DNA from: Tenrec ecaudatus
Taxonomy: Eukaryota > Chordata > Mammalia > Afrosoricida > Tenrecidae
NCBI RefSeq assembly: GCF_050624435.1
Contig: NC_134539.1
Coordinates: 48,206,001 to 48,270,000 of the forward strand
Direction of reading: 5' to 3'
DNA: 64,000 nt
Shown in pieces: positions 53,371 through 64,000 of this stretch; positions within the stretch are counted from its first letter, which is position 1; each line of letters starts with the position of its first letter. A model generated the notes under the pieces. The model worked only from the letters and a program-made list of their open reading frames with translations. It searched no databases and was not told the DNA's origin. Made by a program: the position numbers and the translations under genes.

Positions 53371-53823
53371 TGTCCCGGTCCAGCGGGAACAGCAATGTGA
53401 TAGAAGGAGCAGGACGTGAAGAATGGAGATGAGACAGGAAGCTGAACAGTTCTCTTTATTCAACAACAAGCCACAGCTTAAATAGGCAAAAAGGAAGGAA
53501 GTGCCCGTGGGACATGCAAATCAGGCTACTACTGATAACACCCAATCAGAAGGCTTACAAAAGTGAGCCCAGTGCCAGAGGTCAGCAGTTTCCGATCAGG
53601 TCCGCAAAAATGACATCACCTTATGCTAATTAGGTGAAACAGCACATGTGCTAACAAGGTGCTTGTAAGCCAATACAAGTAAGGGAAAAGATTAAGGCCA
53701 TATTTGGACTTTTCTGTCAGGCAGCCAAAGGAAACGGAAAGTCTCCACCCTGGCCAGAGGCCTGAGGCTGAGAGTAAAGCCTGTTTGTGAGGTCTTGGCT
53801 GTTGGGGCCCATGGTCCCTGACA
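53371..53823 (-). repeat. Provirus 5' LTR
   Basis: 453 bp, TGTC...GACA. AATAAA (minus, 53460-53455) sits only 16 bp after the TATA-like TATTTAAG (minus strand of 53476-53487), so R must be very short. By hand the two LTRs differ at about 23 substitutions (many at CpG sites) and four small indels over about 450 bp. Confidence 0.95.
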
Positions 53824-53829
53824 ATAATC

Positions 53830-54210
53830 GACTTTATAATGTTCTCTGTCGGATAGTAAGGCCATTTACATCCCTCCATTACAGTCAGAAGGGATTCACC
53901 AGAGGCTTATCCTTTTGGGGACCCTAAAAATTTATTTCGGGCTTCCACTGTCATCCATAGCCTTCTGCAAAGCAAGAGTTTACAATTTAAGCTCTGATAC
54001 TATTCCCTCCTCTGGATTTGGATTTCATAATTTTCAATCTTTGGATCACACAGGCTGGTGCATTTTTCCATGTGGACTTCAATGACCCCTCCCTTAGATG
54101 GCTGTTTGATTTAAGACAAGCTATTTTCTTGGATACCAGGGTACAGCCTAACAGAACTCTTTTAATACCTCAAAAGGCTCCAGAAGTAAACAAATTGTCT
54201 TGAAGAATAA
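53830..54210 (-). repeat. Old repeat related to the P module (right flank of the provirus)
   Basis: Continues the sequence that precedes the provirus, as at 690-1200: GGGCTTCCACTGTCATCCATAG, TCTGCAAAGCAAGAG and GATCACACAGGCTGGTGC. It shows that the provirus landed inside this repeat. Confidence 0.6.
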
Positions 54211-54239
54211 AATCCAAGATATCCAAAAGGTAATATGAC

Positions 54240-54790
54240 AGTTGCCAATGACCAATAAAATATTATAGATGTTCAGTGTCATTAGTCACTAAAGAAACGC
54301 AAGTAAAATCCACAATGAAATTTCACACCCACTGGAATGGCTATAGATTTTCTTTTTTAAAAAAGGAAAGCAACAACTGTTCCTTAATAATTTGAACATA
54401 GAATTACCTGTGGCTCAGCAATTCCACTTCCAGTTATATACCCAAAAGACTTGAAAACAATTGTTCAAGCAAAAGCTTGTTCCCAAATATTCATAATAGC
54501 ACACTTCACAGTAGCCAACACTGGGGGCTGTGGGGAGGAGCCAAACACCTATCACCTGATAAACAAATATGCAAAGTGTGGTAGAACCATACAAAGCCAA
54601 AAGAAACAAACATTGAACCGTGATACAATGTTTACACACCTCTAAACAATATGCGATGTGAGAGAAATCAGATCAAAAAGCCACCTGATTCCACTGATAA
54701 TAAATATCCAGAAATAGGAATAGCCATAAGAACAGAAAGCAGATTAGTGTTTGCCAGGGTCCCTGGAGAGAACAAGGAAAACCCCAGCCT
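54240..54790 (+). mobile_element. Old LINE-1 3' region (L1M-like)
   Basis: AACATAGAATTACCTGTGGC, CAGCAATTCCACTTCCAG, TATACCCAAAAGACTTGAAAA, CATAATAGCACACTTCACAG, ATCCAGAAATAGG and AGCAGATTAGTGTTTGCC match the order of eutherian L1M 3' ends. Confidence 0.75.
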
Positions 54791-54894
54791 AGCAAGTAGG
54801 GGGATTTCTTTGGAGTGATGAAAACACTCCAGAGTCATATAGTGAATGAAGCTGGTGGCCCAACACTGTGAATGCACTTAACGAGCCTTCTCTC

Positions 54895-55062
54895 CACCCT
54901 CCCTCCCACTGCCATTGAGGTAACTGCAGCTCAGAGTGCGGTAAAGGGCAGAGCAGAACTGCTCCCTGGGTTTTCTGAGGCTGTCGATCTTTATAGGAAC
55001 AGAAATCCTCCTCTTTTTTCCACTCATAGCCAGTGATTTGGAACTACTCACCGGCCTTCAAA
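54895..55062 (+). mobile_element. AfroSINE copy
   Basis: CCCACTGCCATTGAGGTAAC, GCAGAGCAGAACTGCTCCC and GATTTGGAACTACTCACC. Confidence 0.75.
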
Positions 55063-56189
55063 GTAATTGAAGAATATCCCTATGAATAGTTAAAATGTTA
55101 ATATTTATATTGTTGTATTTTACCACCAAAAGTACTGCACAGGTCAGAAAGGAGAAGCATGTCACCCACAGTGAGAAAAATCACGGTCCACGCACATGCC
55201 ATGAAATCACAGGTGGAATTTAGGTTGCCTGACTCTACCTCCAGTGTCCTTTCTTAGCTTTAAGATGAAAGATCAGAGCCTTTTTTTTGTGTACTGTCTT
55301 TCCACACCTCCACGAATACCTAATCTCTCAGAGATTTCTCTACCACCTCTTTCTGAAGTGACTCTTGACCACTGTAGCCCAGAGGGGTATCTCCCTCCCC
55401 TTCCAGGTGTCTCATTTTTCATCCCTCAAAAGGGATGCTCTACACCAGGGCAGAGCCTTCTCCATGTGTCTCCTGTGCATAGGAGCAATAGAAGCATCTT
55501 CTACATAGAAGGCATTTAACAAATAAGTGTATGTTGCATAAAAAACAAACTTTGTCTTAACAGCCAGAAACAGTACATCACCCAATGTGCAGTGAATTTT
55601 CTGAGACTGTTTCTGACAGATAAAAAGGAAAAAGCATTCATTTAAACTTTGATTGAATTGATGAGTTGGTATGTCAGTGACTCTGTACTTCTGTGACAGA
55701 GCTCACCCAGATTAGTTCAGGAGGTTCTTATCCTCAAAATCATAGGTCAGAGCCAGCGGTTAGTCAAAAGAACAGCACCATGGTTAATCCTCTTAAGGGA
55801 TTCTGGATTCCTGCTGTCAGAGAAATTCAGGAAAGGAAATTCTGAGTCAGAGTTGGAGTTTAGTTCAAAAATAAATTCTTCCCGATCCCTCATTCTGATC
55901 ATTTCCCTTAGCTCTGGGCATATTACCTTCCCTGTACTGAGATCTTTAATAGTCAGGATGTGGAATAACTACAGGTTTCCTTTTTTTGGCTTCCCTGGGA
56001 AAGAGAGAGGATTCTGAAGCCGACCAAAGAAGAGAACAAAGAATTTAGTCTGCAGAGTAAAGCTCAAAGGAAAAAGGCTGGTGAATCCAGGAGTCAGGAG
56101 AAGCTGCCGTAGACCACGTTTTTCCGGTTCATGATCCAAAACCTCATCAATGGCTCAGCTCAGACAAAGGAACTTGGGCTACTATAATG
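55063..56189. other. Unassigned DNA
   Basis: 1.1 kb with no gene. A MIR-tail-like piece (CATAGAAGGCATTTAACAAA) lies at about 55503-55540. Otherwise nothing recognised. Confidence 0.3.
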
Positions 56190-56330
56190 TGTGTTGTTGT
56201 GTGACACCAACTCAATCCCAATTCGTAACAACAGAGCAGAGCTGTCCCACAGGGTTTCCAAGATTGTAACTTTTATTGTACACTTTTTGTAAAGCCTTTC
56301 TCTCATGAAGCCAACATTAGTGGATTTTAA
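56190..56330 (+). mobile_element. AfroSINE fragment
   Basis: GACACCAACTCAATCCCAAT, CAGAGCTGTCCCACAGGG and TTTCCAAGATTGTAAC, then a degraded tail. Confidence 0.65.
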
Positions 56331-56734
56331 CTGTCAAACCAACTTCCAGTTGGCACTTGGATCGCTCCTTATGATCAGTGTAGGATACACGCTCACCACG
56401 AAGCACTGCAGAAAGACCTTTTTCTCAGAGGTCTCGGCAGCAGGGATAAAGTTTTTTCTAAGGCAAAGAAAGAGTGTTGAGTTTGTACGTTGGTCCTGAT
56501 TAACTTCTTACCATGAAGAAAGTTACGTATAGGCTTTAAGAACAGTCCCATTGTCTCCTAACTTCTTATATGAGTGGCCCCATTTCCCAATGGAATTCCC
56601 TCTTCTCAAAAGAAGTATGTCATTGTTGTCCGTGTGTTTCTATGAGGAGGTGAACGGTAAGCAAACATTCCTGAGATCTTTATATCAAGACACAAGCCAG
56701 AGCACTAAAACCTGCAAGGAAGTGAGGAGGCGTG
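56331..56734. other. Unassigned DNA
   Basis: No feature recognised. Confidence 0.3.
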
Positions 56735-57120
56735 TGTGTTGACTCATAGTGGCCCTGTGTTCCACAGATGGAAACACTGCCTGCGCCTGCTCCATCCTGA
56801 CAATGGTTATGTTTCGGTTCATTGTTGCAGCCCCTGTGTCCCTAATCCAATCTGAATGCCCATCAACTGGAGGCATTCTTCTGCTGGCACGAAATTCGGC
56901 AATGTTTCCTTGATAGTCATAAAGTTTTCAGTGGTTACTACTTCAAAAGTCAACTGCCTGCTCCTTCTTCCTAGTCTGCCTTGGTCTGAAAGCTCTGCTG
57001 AAATCTGTCCACCATGGATGACTCTGCTGGTATTTTAAATACTGGTGGCATGACTTCCAGTCTCACAGCAACACATAAGCCACCACACCATGACAGGATG
57101 ACAAACTGTCAGAGTGGTGG
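56735..57120 (-). mobile_element. RTE 3'-end derived composite repeat
   Basis: GTGGCCCTGTGTTCCACAG and CCATCCTGACAATGGTTATG correspond to the reversed RTE 3' end, followed by a non-RTE part with GCACGAAATTCGGCAATG, CATGGATGACTCTGCTGG and CAACACATAAGCCACCAC. The joined structure suggests an RTE-mobilised non-autonomous element. A small CACGCACACA tract follows at 57140-57160. Confidence 0.55.
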
Positions 57121-58045
57121 TCACACCCCACAGATACATGCACGCACACACGCACACGCACCATTATATAAGACTCACCAACTTACATGATAGATGCTGT
57201 ATACCCCCAGGACCAAAGCAATGAAGTTCACTTGAAGAGCTCAGACTAGATCCATCTTTGCACACCATGAGGAAAAATAAGGTCAAGACAAACAGCTGTG
57301 GTATATGAATTTATTTTTAGGACTTTTTTAGTGGAAAAACAAAGTTCCACCAATTTTATGTTAGGTCACCAGGAGAAAAATGAAATGCCTGTCCCCCTGT
57401 CACTAAACACAGAGCATCAATCTTAGAACTTTCTGTTGAGTAGCCCTTACCTGTCACCAAACTGATGTGCTTCCAGGCATTTGGGACGCTCCCAACAACT
57501 GATAACTAAGAAGCGATTTGAGATCTGTGGGAAGTCCTTCCAGACAGCTTTCTTAGACAATGTCATCAAACTTCTTGTTTCCATGAGCACCAAATTGTTT
57601 GTTTTAAACAGATTCTTATGACCTCACATGTCTTTAAATTTTCTGGACCGCATAACTGTTTTAGAAAGCCAACACAGCGCATGTCTGAGCAAAGTCATGT
57701 GACAAGACCTAATAATTGGGGTAAACCCAATTCTGGGCCAGGAAACTGCAGAAGGATGTAGGTGCTCACCATAAGTGTGTGACGAAGTGGGTTCAGGAGT
57801 AACACTGTTATTTCCTCCCTTATAATTTTATGTATTGTCCCATTTTCCAAGGTCCCTTTAAAGGAAGAACAGAAGAGCTTTTCCATCAACCAAGTTAAGC
57901 AAACTGATACTAAAAAAATTTTGCATTTATATTAAATTTTGGCATCATTTTTAAGGGATAAGCCTCTTCTGCTCTTTTGTGTTTCAATGTGGCTTAAGCT
58001 TCCTATCTTCTTTGGAATTTTTTGTGCATTTACTGATCCCCTCCT
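57121..58045. other. Unassigned DNA
   Basis: No gene or named repeat. Confidence 0.3.
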
Positions 58046-58049
58046 CTAC

Positions 58050-58475
58050 TGGTACCAAACCCTGCATTGGAATTCCCTGGGGAGCTTAACAGACTATTGA
58101 AGGCCGAGTCTTAATCCAACAGATTCTGATTTAGTTAAAGTGGAGTAAGTCTTGGCTTCAAGTTATTTTAAAATGCTTTTTTGGTGATTCCAATATCCAC
58201 CAAAGTTTAAGAACTTGGGCTGAGTTGCTTTATTGATCAAAGGGGGGTTGGAAGAGCAACAGCCTGAACATCACTTGGGAGCTTGTTGGAAATGCAAATC
58301 TCAGACAATACCCCAAAGTCCCAGAATCAGAATGTCCATGTTAATATGATGCCCAGGTGATTGGTAAATACATTAAGTTTGAAAAATACCACTCTACTTT
58401 TTTTGTATCTCCCTTCCATTCCACAGAGCAGTTCTTCACCTTGAATGTACATTGGAATATCCTGGAGAAGTTGAC
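58050..58475. mobile_element. Cluster of three MER5-like hAT fragments
   Basis: 58055-58230 (CTGCATTGGAATTCCCTGGG ... CAACAGATTCTGATTTAG), 58255-58390 (ATCACTTGGGAGCTTGTTGG) and 58430-58470 (TGTACATTGGAATATCCTGG) are all MER5A/B-type. Another piece is at 58895-58985. Confidence 0.6.
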
Positions 58476-58477
58476 TT

Positions 58478-58615
58478 TTTTTTAACCATTTTATGAACCT
58501 ATAATTCACATATCCTGTAAATCAATGGTTCGGTGGAGCTAAAAGAGATGCACAATCTGTACCGCAAACAATTTTGAAACATTTTATTCGTTCTTACATC
58601 CATTATTAATAGCAT
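58478..58615. repeat. Old repeat shared with 49690-50210
   Basis: CCTATAATTCACATATCCTG, GAGATGCACAATCTGTACCG and ATTTTGAAACATTTTATTCG align with the mammalian repeat around 49735-49960. Confidence 0.45.
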
Positions 58616-58717
58616 CTCCAATCCTCCCAGTCTCCCCTGTCATAACCCCAAGCTGTTGCCTCTGTAGGTTTACAGTCCTGGAGAACCTTTTGGAAACACT
58701 GATGTCTGTTGCCTTTC

Positions 58718-58890
58718 TCAAGGAGCCCGGATGAGACAATGGTCAAAGCACTTCCTGTGAAGCGAGAAGGTGGTGGTTCAACTCTGCAGCCCTTCTGCAC
58801 AAGAGAGATGGGCTGTCTGCGTCAGTAACGACTCAGTCTGAGGAACACTGTCAGGGAATTGACTCAATAGTAGTGAGTTTGGGGTTTGGG
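58718..58890 (-). mobile_element. AfroSINE copy, minus orientation
   Basis: GGAGCCCGGATGAGACAATG, GGTTCAACTCTGCAGCCC, TAACGACTCAGTCTGAGG and GACTCAATAGTAGTGAG, in reversed SINE order. Confidence 0.7.
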
Positions 58891-59715
58891 AACCCTGCCC
58901 CCACATCCTGACTTAATTCATCTGGAGTGTGACCCAGGCATGGAGATTTTAATATAAACTCAGAGCAGAGAACTACTGCTGCAAAAAGCTATTTTTCTTC
59001 TTTTCATCTAACACCTTTTTAACATAGGGTGACTGTGTCTCTTACGATCTCACTACTCTGGGAGGAAAAACAGTTTTGTCTACTTTTCTGCATTGGTTAT
59101 CAAGCATTAATATGCAAAGTAACAATCAGGCTGTTTATTTAAGATATAATTTCCCAAAGGCTTGCCTTCAAAAAATTTCCTTTGGTAAGTCTGAAATGGG
59201 GTTTAGAATCAGCATTGTTTACCAGCTTCTTTTGTGATGTTGATGTTCTTGGTCTTTGTATGAGATTTTGATAAATCATTGCTTTCATGTGACTGAAAAA
59301 TCCAGAGCAGACGATGATGGTGATAGGGAGAGAAAGAAGAGCATGTCTAGACCCAGAGATGCTGGGTGAGGGAGTCGGAAAAAAGCAAAAGTGAAAGATG
59401 GCATTTTAGATGTTGCTGAAAGAGGAAATGATCGATCTAAGTGCATGGTACAATTCTCAAGAACAAGACCTGCCTGTGCCCAGCTACTCTGCCAAGTTCA
59501 ACTCCAAGTTGTCCAAGGAACATTAGCAGCAGCCCACTCTTGGTGAGCACCAGGCTGGAAGTCCTGAGAAAGAGACATTTTATGACTTAAATTGCTGCTC
59601 CCTGATTTTGACTGATTAAGGATTAGGAGAAGCAGATGACCTCCACTTGAAGGAAAACGAGTAAAGCCTAGAATCTATAAATATGGTTTGCCATAGAAAT
59701 GTGTAGATGTCATTG
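58891..59715. other. Unassigned DNA
   Basis: Apart from the MER5-like piece at 58895-58985 nothing is recognised. Confidence 0.3.
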
Positions 59716-59719
59716 TGTG

Positions 59720-60182
59720 TAGATGCTCTGCGATGAATCACATTAGAAAGTTCTGGGTAAAGTGTGTGTGTAGGGGTGGTGGTTGGGGACAATGTGGAAT
59801 AAAATTCAAACTCATGATATATTCATCAGTCTGACTGGTCAGATAAAGACTGGGGGAACTTCTGAAACGATGATCCTTATTTACTCTTCCGGTCTGGAAA
59901 TGAATCTAACTCTGTGGCTCCAGTTTTCAGCTGGCGGGCACTCCTTTGAGCAATCAACCATTTGAGATCAAAAGGACAGCATTTTAGCCAGTGACAAAGT
60001 TCAGAAGGGTTAAGAAAAAGGGTGAAGGGAAACAGGTAACACAGGGAGGAAGTGGGATTAGTGATTTTCTATTGGGGAAATTGTAATCAATGAGATGAAA
60101 CAAAATGTATATGGATCGTTAAAGGGAAACTACTCAGCTTTGTAAACATTCACCCAGTTCCCAATAAAAAGGTTTTGTTGCT
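59720..60182 (+). mobile_element. Family Q A-tailed retroposon, 5'-truncated
   Basis: GAAAGTTCTGGGTAAAGTG, GACTGGGGGAACTTCTG, CAATCAACCATTTGAGATC, AACACAGGGAGGAAGTGGG, GAGATGAAACAAAATGTATA and CCCAGTTCCCAATAAAAAGG. Confidence 0.75.
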
Positions 60183-60184
60183 TT

Positions 60185-61210
60185 GTTTTGTTTGAAGTGT
60201 ATAGACAGGTTTCAGTTCAAGATCGCCCACTAATCACACAGAGAGTGGATGTCCTTTCCAAAAATCAGGAGAAACACATCAAGAAAAAAGAATTAAGGAG
60301 CAAATCATCATGTAAAAAGACAGACTAGATAAGCAGCCCGACTTCCTAGGACCAGAGGCAGTGGGAGCAGGCAGAAGAAAGAGGTCTGAGTCAATGTGCC
60401 CAGAAGATGCCCAATCCTCCTCTCTAGCAGCCCAGCCCATGGGACTCATGGCAAGCATGTGTGGCCACCCTTGGCCAGTGCGCATGTCATGCGCTCCATG
60501 CTCTGATGGCCAAAATGACCGCCTTGCTTCCTGGCCACCAAGCATCTCACTCCCTTCAAGCCCCAGGTTGCCTGCATAGCCTACGCCACAGATCCCAGCC
60601 TGTGCCAAACTGCTAGGCCTCCCAGCCAATACCTCATTTAGACAGCCCCAGGCCATCCTGAGCAATAGCCTCTCCTCCCAGATGGCAGGAGTTTGACCAC
60701 TTCACTCTCTGAAAGCTGTGTCCCTTCCCCCTTTGTCCCAAGTTTCTCCAGGCTGCCAAGAGTGACTGCCTATCCTCCCGAAGGTGTGTGACCAGCTCCT
60801 TCCAAGCAGGGCCATGCTGAGCGACAACCCCTCCTCCCGAATGGTGCTTTGCTCCCTCCTCCTTGGGCCTCTCTGGAGGCTTTGTTATATCTTACATGGT
60901 GCAAGCATTGTCCTCTCGGCCCTAGGTCATCCCGCTTGACCTCCCCTGCTCCCAAACAGCCTGCGGCACACCCCTCCGCTTGGACCTTTTCACCTTCTCA
61001 ACAGCACACACTGTGCCTATTCCACTCCAGCCTGACCTACCTGAGGCCCTGGCCTCCAGCTGGCCTTCCATCTAAGCCTATTCCTGACCAGCCCAGCACC
61101 TGACTTGGCTGCTCACTCTGCCCGTGGATATAGATCGCAACTGCTCCCAAACCCACCTAAGCACCCCACCATTCTTGTGGTGGCACCTTTCTCTTGACCA
61201 CACATATCAA
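60185..61210. other. C-rich block with degenerate internal repetition
   Basis: From about 60290 to 61205 the plus strand is strongly C-rich compared with all surrounding sequence, with recurring phrases such as CTCCTCCCGAA (60772 and 60831 regions) and GGCCATNCTGAGC (60651 and 60810 regions). No coding domain is seen on either strand. It directly precedes an L1 endonuclease segment, where L1 ORF1 or the ORF2 start would be expected. Confidence 0.4.
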
Positions 61211-61211
61211 T

Positions 61212-62262
61212 GCACAGATCAAGAGACAGAGAGTAGCAGACTGGATAAGAAAGCAAGACTCATCCATGTGCTGCCTGCAAGAAACACACTTCACACAGAA
61301 AGGCAAAATTAGATTCAAATTCAAGGGCTGTACAAAAATATATCAAACTGATAGCAATTTTTAAAAGCACATACGACAATATTAACCTCTGATAAAATAG
61401 ACTTCAAGGCAAATATCATGGCAGACAAATATCATGGCAGACAAAATAGGACATTACATAATGACTAAAAGAGTAGTACAACAAGAAGATATAACATAGT
61501 AAGCATATACTCTCCTAATGAAAGACCCTCCAAAACATCAATGAACCTCTCACAGCACTGAAGTGAGAAAAACACAGTAGGATGATAATAGTAGGAGGCT
61601 TCAATATAACCATTCTTAAAGAAAGATAGAGCATCAGGAATGAATTTTAATAATTACACAAAAGAACTAAATAACACAATTATAGTAACACAGTACACAT
61701 TCTTCTCCAGCCCATACAGAACATTCATAAGAATCACCATATGTTAAACCACAAAGCAAGCCTGAATAAAATTTCAAGATTTTGAGATTCTACAACCCAT
61801 TTTTTCAGACCACAATGCTATAAAACTAGAAATCTATGATAAAAAGAACAAGGACAAAAATCTCAAAAACATACTACTTAAGAATGACTGGGTAATAGAT
61901 CAAAAGATGAAATTTTAAAAATCATTGAAACAAGCAAGAACACAAACACAACATATCAAACCGTTGGGACACAGCAAAAGCAGTTATCAGAGGGCTCTTT
62001 CTAACAATCAAGACACACATGAAAAAAGATGAGAGAATAAAAATCAGTACCCTAACACAACAACTTGAACAAAATCAACAAAACATACCATCAAACAACA
62101 GGAAAAACTAAATCATAAAAATTAGAGTAAAAAATGAAATAGAAAACAGAAAAACATTGGGAAAAATAAGACAAGAAATTGGCTCACTGAAAGGATTAAC
62201 AAAATTGAAAAACTACTGGCAAATAATTTAAAGGAAAAAAAGGTACAAATATCTAGAATTAG
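61212..62262 (+). mobile_element. LINE-1 ORF2 endonuclease-to-linker region, decayed
   Basis: Plus reading follows the L1 ORF2 order: CTGCCTGCAAGAAACACAC (endonuclease QET-type region), CAACAAGAAGATATAAC, ATGATAATAGTAGGAGGCTTC (the GDFN-type endonuclease motif region), CCACAAAGCAAGCCTG, TCAGACCACAATGC (SDH-type motif) and onward to ATCTAGAATTAGAGATG. All frames are broken. Confidence 0.75.
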
Positions 62263-62263
62263 A

Positions 62264-62746
62264 GATGGTGTGGTAGTCTGGGTACATTAGAGAAACAAAT
62301 CCACAGACTCTTATGTATAAGAGAGAGTTTTATATAAAGGTTAAGTGCACATTCAAGAAAACATCCCAACCCAGTGCTGCCCAAGCCCACAAATCCAATG
62401 TTAACCCACATGTCCAACACCAATCCACAAAGTCTTCCTCCATCTCACAAAACACACACAGTGACTCTGACTGCAGGAGGAAAGCTGAATCAGTGAACGT
62501 GATGTAAGCATCTCAGCACTGGCAGGGGTCTCCACACGGCTGCTCCAGCACCCAGGGCTGCATCAGGATAGATCCATGTGGCTTCTCCTCAGGGATGTCT
62601 TGCAGGAAGTGAGTCTTGCCAGCTGAAGCAGGGAACTGGCTAAGGCAATTGCACCCTGGTCCGACCACCAGAGAGCAAGAGACTCAAGAACTAGAAAGGC
62701 AAGACTCACTGAGCCATGTTGGCACAATAAACTTTAACTCAGATGG
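62264..62746 (-). mobile_element. Family T element (LTR-like) nested in L1, with 5-bp target-site duplication
   Basis: Element 62269-62741 (473 bp) begins TGTGGTAGTCTGGG and ends AATAAACTTTAACTCA, i.e. TG...CA, flanked by GATGG at 62264-62268 and 62742-62746. The L1 sequence is contiguous when it and one repeat are removed. Those ends fit a solo LTR of an ERV. The opposite strand carries TTTATATAAAACTCTCTC, a possible TATA box, so the sense strand is assumed to be minus; this is not proven. Confidence 0.7.
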
Positions 62747-64000
62747 AAAGGATGATATTATAAAAAACCCAAATGAAATAAAAAGAATAACAAACTACTA
62801 CAAGAGGTGGCACTCAACGTTTGAAAACCTAGAAGATATGAACAAATTTCTAGAAACACACCAACTATTCAAATTAATGCAGACTGATGTAGAAAACCTT
62901 AACAGACCCATAACAAAACAAACCAAAACAAAAACAGAGAGAGCAGATCATTAAAAAAACTTCCAACCAAGAGAAATCCAAAACCAGATGGCTTCGAAGG
63001 GGAATCCTACCAACCATTCAGAGAAGAGTGGTCACCAATTCCCCGCAGACTATTCCAGAATACAGAAAGGGACCGCAAGCTCCCGAGCTCATGTTACAAA
63101 GTGAGCGTACCCCTGACACTAAAACCAGATCAACTCCACGGGACAGTCCAATATCCCTTATGAGCACAGATACAACGTTCTCAACAAAATCCTGCCAACA
63201 GAATCCAACACTATATTAAACATGTATACCACCATCGAGTGGGATTCATCTCAGGTACACAGGTGAACATTAGAAAAACAATCAATGTAATGTACCACAT
63301 AAACAAAACCAAAAATAAGAACCACACTATTGTGTCAATCCATGCATAAAAGGTATTTGACAGTATGTAATACCCATACCTGATTAAAATCACTCAACAA
63401 AATAGGAAGACAAGATAAATTCCTCAACATAAAAAAGCCATATATGAAAAGCCAAAGCCAATATCTTTCTTGATCAATAGGGAAAGACTGAAAACATTTC
63501 CACTGTAAACAGGAAATATACAAGGATACTCCCTCCCACCAGTCTAATTCAACATTATCCTGGACGTCTTGGCCAGAACCATTAGACAATTAAAAAAAAA
63601 AGAATGCAATTGGGAAAAGAAGAAATAAACGCTCACTATTCATAGATGGCATGACTTTACATGTAGAATCCCCCAGACTTGACACATACACACAAAATTT
63701 TGGGAAACAATTGAAACATTTGGCAATATGGCAGGATACCAGATTAACACACAAAATCAGTCATTCCTTTATACATATGAAAAAAATCAAGGGAAAAACT
63801 ATTATTTACAATAGCCATGCAAAAGATGAAACACTTAAGAATAAATATATTCAGAGAAACAAAAAAACTCTACCAAAGAAATGACAGAACACTATTACAA
63901 GAAGCCAAACGAGATCTACACAAATGGAAGAATAGTCTATGTCATGGATAGGAAGCTTAATACTGGGAACATGTCAATACAACTCAAAGCAATCTACAAA
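62747..64000 (+). mobile_element. LINE-1 ORF2 reverse transcriptase region, decayed, continues past the window
   Basis: The frame 62616-62951 contains NYYKRWHSTFENLEDMNKF then LNRPIT, the L1 linker just before the polymerase. Downstream 63150-63300 keeps the NKI/QQNP and GFI-type region, and 63636-63660 the catalytic box as FIDGM instead of FADDM, so both the second Asp and the first Ala-Asp context are lost. No functional polymerase is possible. Confidence 0.8.

Larger units (their letters stand above)
50211..53829 (-). mobile_element. Betaretrovirus-like endogenous provirus, internally deleted
   Basis: Minus-strand provirus of 3,607 bp (50217-53823) between 6-bp duplications ATAATC (50211-50216 and 53824-53829), the size given by class II/betaretroviral integrases. 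Order on the minus strand: 5' LTR, lysine-tRNA primer site, gag 5' half, env, polypurine tract, 3' LTR. Most of gag (capsid and nucleocapsid), all of pro and all of pol are missing. Gag is of type D betaretrovirus kind and Env of gamma/type D kind, the combination known from Mason-Pfizer-type viruses and related ERVs. Multiple stops make it non-infectious by itself. Confidence 0.93.

Noticed and set aside
50211-53829. An intact infectious provirus
   Set aside because: Two gag nonsense codons, absence of pol, an env frameshift and an env amber codon exclude it.
60279-60665. 128-codon minus-strand frame in C-rich DNA
   Set aside because: C-rich sequence lacks stop codons by composition; no domain is visible.
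1-64000. CRISPR arrays, prokaryotic operons, tRNA or rRNA genes
   Set aside because: None is present: spaced identical repeats are missing and the repeat content is plainly mammalian. The AfroSINE copies derive from a tRNA but are not tRNA genes.

Overview
This window is mammalian nuclear DNA with no intact protein-coding gene that I can support. Almost all of it is interspersed repeats at different stages of decay, and the open reading frames are short and mostly fall inside repeats. The repeats point to an afrotherian: about twenty copies of the tRNA-derived AfroSINE and several BovB-like RTE LINE copies whose 3' ends read CCTAACAACAACA. A non-autonomous hAT element at 38471-38806 looks like the SPIN family, which among afrotherians is known from tenrecs, so a tenrec (or a close relative) is my best guess. 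That species call is inference.

For repeats I cannot name I use working labels. Family P is an A-tailed retroposon, probably a LINE-1 3' UTR derivative, with 3' signature TGTATGAGCCCCYAATAAAA. Family Q is a second A-tailed family carrying AGATGGTGCCCGGCTACCAC. Family R is a short family with GTGGTAGCAATTGTACAATT. Family T has LTR-like ends, TGTG/TTAGTCTGGGT on one side and TTATTGTGCC on the other.

Layout. 0-9 kb: a full-length U6 snRNA copy fused to an mRNA-like 3' end, old L1 and Q pieces, an RTE copy with a coding minisatellite, and an ERVL-like LTR. 9-31 kb: AfroSINE, P, R, T and RTE insertions separated by AT-rich unassigned DNA, including an RTE copy with an inverted 5' part. 31.2-35 kb: the longest stretch poor in recognisable repeats. 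35-49 kb: dense AfroSINE, RTE, Q, hAT and SPIN copies, and two head-to-tail P elements. 50.2-53.8 kb: a 3.6-kb minus-strand betaretrovirus-like provirus with two LTRs, a lysine-tRNA primer site, a decayed 5' gag, no pol, and a gamma-type env broken by nonsense and a frameshift. 54-61 kb: old L1, MER5-like and SINE fragments. 60.3-64 kb: a C-rich block followed by a decayed L1 ORF2 with a nested T element, continuing past the window end.

No cooperating gene set exists here. The content records successive retrotransposition, one or more horizontal transposon arrivals, and a retroviral integration in what looks like intergenic or deep intronic DNA. Repeat boundaries without target-site duplications are approximate, and family names rest on recognition without database search.
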